Shown: positions 4,488 through 6,905 of the stretch, piece after piece | Layout: each line of letters begins with the position of its first letter | How positions within the stretch are numbered: position 1 is the stretch's first letter | Source: Flavobacteriales bacterium | Lineage (GTDB): Bacteria; Bacteroidota; Bacteroidia; Flavobacteriales; Parvicellaceae | Reading direction: 5' to 3' | Assembly: GCA_014239715.1 (NCBI GenBank) | Contig: JAAZYJ010000260.1 | Coordinates: 1 to 6,905, forward strand | DNA: 6,905 nt | The notes under the pieces: generated by a model | Database searches by the model: none | Seen by the model: the letters and a program-made list of their open reading frames with translations, nothing else | What the model was told of the DNA's origin: nothing | Made by a program: the position numbers and the translations under genes

Positions 4488-6905
4488 ATGTGGCGGCTAG
4501 GAACTTTATTTATTGCAGCAGTACTATTCACGTCCTGCAAGATCAAACAAGCGAATCATGTTGAGAGTGCTACACTTAAAGACAATGAAAAGCCAGCAAG
4601 TTTGATCAATGAACTAATGAAAGATGAGAACAGTGAATCTGTGTCTAGACCGATTTATCAAGCATCTGAGAAACGAACCAACGACCTGCTGCACACAAAG
4701 CTGGAAGTTGAATTTTTATGGGAGACGAAACAATTAAAGGGACGCGCAGACCTGACCGTAAAGCCGTATTTTCACCCTACCGACTCCTTAATTCTTGACG
4801 CCAAAGAAATTGATGTCTCAAAAGTAGCCCTTCTAGACGGTGAGCTGGAGAAAAGTCAGCTTGAACACTTTTCGGATCGCCAATTTTTGAAAATAAAACT
4901 CGACAGAGAATACAATAGGGAGGAACAATATACGGTGCGGATAGACTACGTTGCAAATCCCGAAAAGGTAGAGCAGCAAGGAGGGATAGCAATCAGTTCA
5001 GCTAAAGGCCTTTACTTTGTTAATTCAGATGGTTCGGACGCCAATAAACCTACCCAAATATGGACGCAAGGCGAAACAGAGTCAAGCTCATGCTGGTTCC
5101 CCACAATAGACTCGCCTAACGAAAGAACCACACAGGAAATTTATATGACAGTCGACCAACAATTCAAAACATTATCGAATGGCCTGCTGATCTATTCTAC
5201 ACCAAATGAAGACGGAACCAGAACGGACTACTGGAAAATGGAAAAGCCCCACGCTCCATACCTGTTCATGATGGCCGTTGGAGATTTTGCCGTTGTGGAG
5301 GATTTCTGGGTAAGGAAGGATGGATCAAAAATGGCCGTCAATTACTATGTTGACAAGGACTACGAAAAACACGCCAAGGCCATTTTCGGAAAAACACCTA
5401 AAATGATAGGTTATTTTTCAGATCTGCTTGGGGTTGAATACCCCTGGGGCAAATACCATCAGGTTGTTGTGAAAGATTATGTTTCCGGGGCCATGGAAAA
5501 CACAACTGCCGTTATACACGGAGAATTTTTGCACCAAACAGAAAGAGAAATAATTGATGGAGGAAATGAATCCATTATTGCACACGAGCTCTTTCATCAT
5601 TGGTTCGGCGACCTGGTAACCTGTGAATCCTGGTCCAATCTGCCGCTAAACGAATCTTTTGCAAACTACAGCCAATTCTTATGGGACGAGCACGAATATG
5701 GCAGAATGGAAGCGGACAAAAATGCCCACAACGAGATGGAAAGCTACATCCTTTCAGCTCAACAACAGGGAGCCAAAGATGTGATACGGTTTGATTATGT
5801 AAACAAAGACGACATGTTTGACCTGGTATCGTACAACAAAGGCGGTAGAATTTTGCACATGCTTCGCGCTTATCTGGGAGACGACGCATTCTTCCAGTCG
5901 CTAAAAAGATATCTGGAAGACAACGCTTATGGTGCCGCAGAAATTCATAGCCTGAGACTGGCGTTTGAGAAAACAACGGGCGAAGACCTGAACTGGTTCT
6001 TTAACCAATGGTTCCTGGCCGGAGGACACCCGAACCTGAATTTCTCCCAGAAATACACCGATAGCACTAACAAGCTATACGTGTATGTTCACCAAAATCA
6101 AGACCTTGACGAGCTCCCGTTATACAAGCTGCCGATCCAGATAGAGACATACGTTAACGACAGGCGCAATCGACACTTGGTATGGTCAGAGAGCGTAAGA
6201 GACACCTTTGTTTTTGACCTTCCGACAGAACCACAGCTCGTAAATATCGATGCGCAAAAAGTATTGCTCTGTGAAAAAAAGGAAAAGAAGCCTTTAAGTC
6301 AATGGATCTATCAGCTGGACAACGCACCACTTTACCTGGACAAGAAAGAAGCTCTACAAGAACTGGGGAAAGCTAAGAGCGAAGAAGCACAAGCCGCTAT
6401 TGTACGAGCACTGGACCACGCCTTCTGGCACGTGAGACTGCTGGCTCTGAATAAAGGAAAAAGAGCAATTAGGGCAGATAAATCAGGGATGAAGCCAACG
6501 GTCGTTGCTTTGACAAAAGACGAACACCCACAGGTCAGAAAAGCCGCGCTTAAGTGCCTGAAAAAGTATTGGCAGGGAGACGCTGATCTGATGGCAATTT
6601 ATGAAGATGCGTTGAAGGATTCCTCGTACAACGTAATGGCACAAGCCATTGACGCATTGGCAGAAATTGACAAGGACAGGGCGATGGACATTGCCAGAAA
6701 GTACGAAAAGGAAAAAGGGGCAGTTTCCAGTGCGATCTCACGAATATATGCGAAATACGGAGGCAAGGAAGAACATGCCTATTTTCTGTTGAAGCTGGAA
6801 GAAACCAGTGGGTTTAACAAATACGGGATGCTTCAGCTCTACAACAACTATCTGATGAGGCAGGACGAGAATGAAATTAGTAAAGGGTTGGAAATTTTTG
6901 AGGAA
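4488..6905 (+). CDS. M1-family zinc aminopeptidase lipoprotein, 3'-partial
   Basis: The frame is open for 806 codons from the ATG at 4488 to the window edge without a stop. Residues 1-16 are a short lipoprotein signal (LGTLFIAAVLFTSC) with lipidated Cys17, so the enzyme is membrane-anchored, probably facing the periplasm. An in-frame ATG at 4446 would add 14 residues and spoil the signal peptide. An N-terminal beta domain (from about residue 70) precedes the gluzincin catalytic domain. Seen there: substrate-binding GAMEN (334-338), zinc motif HELFH (366-370), third zinc ligand Glu389 in NESFANY exactly 18 residues on, and the transition-state tyrosine Tyr449 in SYNKGG. All catalytic residues are intact, so it should remove N-terminal amino acids from peptides. 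From about residue 610 the protein is helical with HEAT-like repeats (for example HPQVRKAALKCLKKY). Family members of this type are about 830-870 residues, so only a short C-terminal piece is missing. It is transcribed away from the carrier gene. Confidence 0.95.
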   Translation, partial: MWRLGTLFIAAVLFTSCKIKQANHVESATLKDNEKPASLINELMKDENSESVSRPIYQASEKRTNDLLHTKLEVEFLWETKQLKGRADLTVKPYFHPTDSLILDAKEIDVSKVALLDGELEKSQLEHFSDRQFLKIKLDREYNREEQYTVRIDYVANPEKVEQQGGIAISSAKGLYFVNSDGSDANKPTQIWTQGETESSSCWFPTIDSPNERTTQEIYMTVDQQFKTLSNGLLIYSTPNEDGTRTDYWKMEKPHAPYLFMMAVGDFAVVEDFWVRKDGSKMAVNYYVDKDYEKHAKAIFGKTPKMIGYFSDLLGVEYPWGKYHQVVVKDYVSGAMENTTAVIHGEFLHQTEREIIDGGNESIIAHELFHHWFGDLVTCESWSNLPLNESFANYSQFLWDEHEYGRMEADKNAHNEMESYILSAQQQGAKDVIRFDYVNKDDMFDLVSYNKGGRILHMLRAYLGDDAFFQSLKRYLEDNAYGAAEIHSLRLAFEKTTGEDLNWFFNQWFLAGGHPNLNFSQKYTDSTNKLYVYVHQNQDLDELPLYKLPIQIETYVNDRRNRHLVWSESVRDTFVFDLPTEPQLVNIDAQKVLLCEKKEKKPLSQWIYQLDNAPLYLDKKEALQELGKAKSEEAQAAIVRALDHAFWHVRLLALNKGKRAIRADKSGMKPTVVALTKDEHPQVRKAALKCLKKYWQGDADLMAIYEDALKDSSYNVMAQAIDALAEIDKDRAMDIARKYEKEKGAVSSAISRIYAKYGGKEEHAYFLLKLEETSGFNKYGMLQLYNNYLMRQDENEISKGLEIFEE

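Noticed and set aside
4480..4500. ATG at 4480 as an aminopeptidase start or a leader peptide
   Set aside because: It is in a different frame and stops after six codons (MKLCGG), and the spacing does not suggest an attenuator.
5418..6741. Minus-strand ORFs opposite the aminopeptidase gene
   Set aside because: They are antisense to an uninterrupted frame with complete M1 catalytic motifs; none shows a recognisable domain.

Overview
The window looks like a chromosomal segment from a member of the Bacteroidota. The signs are intergenic regions without clear Shine-Dalgarno sequences, a candidate promoter with TAnnTTTG/TTG-like spacing, and protein types common in that phylum: a TPR/coiled-coil sensor with a SpoIIE-type phosphatase, a SiaC-family (DUF1987) protein, a YceI-like lipoprotein, and an M1 aminopeptidase lipoprotein. 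I could not place it more finely from sequence alone. Coding density is high, no stretch over 300 bases lacks a gene, and I saw no mobile element, CRISPR array or prophage signal.

Layout. Bases 1-1611 (+) are the 3' part of a membrane-anchored TPR / coiled-coil / PP2C-type (SpoIIE) phosphatase that starts before the window. Nine bases later, 1621-2028 (+) encodes a SiaC-family protein, its likely substrate. A tRNA-Asn(GUU) with its own terminator follows on the minus strand (2049-2159), convergent with the phosphatase/SiaC pair. Bases 2263-3195 (+) encode a PfkB-family sugar/nucleoside-type kinase. It converges on a minus-strand pair: a biotin-carrier (BCCP-like) protein (4376-3894) that leads, with a 4-base gap, into a YceI-like lipoprotein (3889-3233). 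From 4488 to the right edge (+) lies an M1 zinc aminopeptidase lipoprotein whose 3' end is outside the window. It does not appear as a closed ORF because no stop is reached, but its frame stays open throughout.

How the genes work together. The phosphatase and SiaC-like gene form a believable partner-switching module: a signal read by the TPR region would change phosphatase activity, and this would set the phosphorylation state of the SiaC-like protein. The cognate kinase (SiaB type) and the output protein are not in the window. The remaining genes look like separate housekeeping or envelope functions: a small-molecule kinase, a carboxylase carrier, a lipid-binding-type lipoprotein, and peptide degradation at the envelope. 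I found no clearly new system. The most interesting points are the TPR-type version of a SiaA/SiaC switch and the carrier-protein/lipoprotein pair with no carboxylase subunit beside it.
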